Shown piece by piece: positions 5,900 to 6,267 of a stretch of DNA of 6,267 bases; the first letter of the stretch is position 1; each line of letters opens with the position of its first letter. This stretch comes from an uncultured Kordia sp. GTDB lineage: Bacteria; Bacteroidota; Bacteroidia; Flavobacteriales; Flavobacteriaceae. The stretch lies in the NCBI GenBank assembly GCA_913054565.1, contig CAJXHW010000110.1:1-6267 (forward strand), in the 5' to 3' direction. Below the pieces are notes generated by a model. It saw nothing but the letters and a program-made list of their open reading frames with translations. It was not told the DNA's origin and made no database searches. The translations under genes and the position numbers were made by a program.

Positions 5900-6267
5900 T
5901 TAAGCAAACATCGTTGCTACTTTTTCTGCTTTTCTACTTTCAGAATAATCATAGAACCCTTCTTTAGATTTGATTCCTAATTTACTAGCCATAACCATGT
6001 TTACTAATAATGGGCATGGTGCGTATTTAGGTTTTTTGAATCCGTCATGCATTACGTTTAGAATTGATAAACATACATCTAAACCAATGAAATCAGCTAA
6101 TTGTAATGGCCCCATTGGGTGCGCCATACCTAATTTCATAACTGTATCTATTTCTTCAACACCAGCTACACCATTGTATAATGCTTCAATAGCTTCATTA
6201 ATCATCGGCATTAAAATTCTATTGGCAACAAAACCTGGGTAATCATTAACTTCTGTAGGTACTTTAT
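5900..6267 (-). CDS. 3-hydroxybutyryl-CoA dehydrogenase, C-terminal part (5' end outside window)
   Basis: This enzyme class interconverts 3-hydroxybutyryl-CoA and acetoacetyl-CoA with NAD(P), in fatty-acid/butyrate-type metabolism in the cytoplasm. The frame enters from the window edge and gives 121 residues (first whole codon 6265-6263). It starts with KVPTEVNDYPGFVANRI, the 3HCDH family signature at the start of the C-terminal helical domain, then LMPMINEAIEAL, HPMGPLQLADFIGLDVC, and GIKSKEGFYDY, all typical of short bacterial 3-hydroxyacyl-CoA dehydrogenases. The NAD-binding Rossmann domain and the catalytic histidine lie outside the window. By comparison with about 290-300 residues in full members, some 170 residues are missing here. 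The internal ATG at 6211 is not the start. TAA is followed by a strong terminator, so this gene is not in the same transcript as DUF1015 unless readthrough occurs. Confidence 0.97.
   Translation of the reverse strand, partial: KVPTEVNDYPGFVANRILMPMINEAIEALYNGVAGVEEIDTVMKLGMAHPMGPLQLADFIGLDVCLSILNVMHDGFKKPKYAPCPLLVNMVMASKLGIKSKEGFYDYSESRKAEKVATMFA

Noticed and set aside
6209..6211. Internal ATG as the start of a short 103-residue gene
   Set aside because: The frame continues upstream to the window edge with family-conserved KVPTEVNDYPGFVANRI, so this is an internal methionine of the dehydrogenase.
5970..6242. Other plus-strand open frames (here and at 2756-2938, 3739-3960, 5414-5641)
   Set aside because: All lie opposite well-recognised minus-strand genes or span their junctions, and their translations show no domains.

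Overview
The window reads as AT-rich chromosomal DNA of a Bacteroidota bacterium, most likely a member of the Flavobacteriaceae. The evidence is the strong A/T bias, the lack of Shine-Dalgarno sequences before most starts, and the protein types: a small secreted protein with a TonB C-terminal-like domain, the flavobacterial form of DUF1015, and a DnaQ-exonuclease/GIY-YIG fusion. Every supported gene lies on the minus strand, so the order of transcription runs from high to low coordinates. I see no rRNA, tRNA, CRISPR array or transposase.

Layout in transcription order: (1) the C-terminal part of a 3-hydroxybutyryl-CoA dehydrogenase (5900-6265, cut by the window edge), closed by a strong hairpin terminator (5847-5880). 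(2) A promoter/leader region (5774-5846) with two tandem copies of the palindrome AGTATACT. (3) A five-gene cluster that is probably one operon: DUF1015 protein (4556-5773), YggS-type PLP homeostasis protein (3847-4518), exonuclease/GIY-YIG nuclease (2629-3843, originally reaching 2467), six-helix voltage-gated-type potassium channel with a zinc-ribbon tail (1617-2444), and tRNA dimethylallyltransferase MiaA (688-1605). The gaps are 37, 3, 22 and 11 nt, counting the nuclease's original end. (4) An AT-rich intergenic region with a perfect inverted repeat (628-657). (5) A TonB-C-terminal-domain-like secreted protein (1-547), cut by the left window edge.

The most notable result is the state of the exonuclease/GIY-YIG gene. 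Its family-typical N terminus, with the catalytic D-x-E of the exonuclease, can only be reached from an ATT start three bases after the yggS stop; the first ATG in frame (3666) lies past that motif. At the other end a TAA codon (2629-2631) stands where a tyrosine is expected, and the same frame then stays open for 53 family-like codons to a TAG at 2467. The gene is therefore either freshly inactivated, C-terminally shortened, read through, or affected by sequence errors. Both genes after it (channel and miaA) have TTG as the only standard start codon that keeps the full domain.

No wholly new multi-gene system is evident. The cluster joins housekeeping functions (PLP homeostasis, tRNA modification) with a probable DNA-repair nuclease and an ion channel. 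The tight spacing suggests co-transcription, not a shared pathway.
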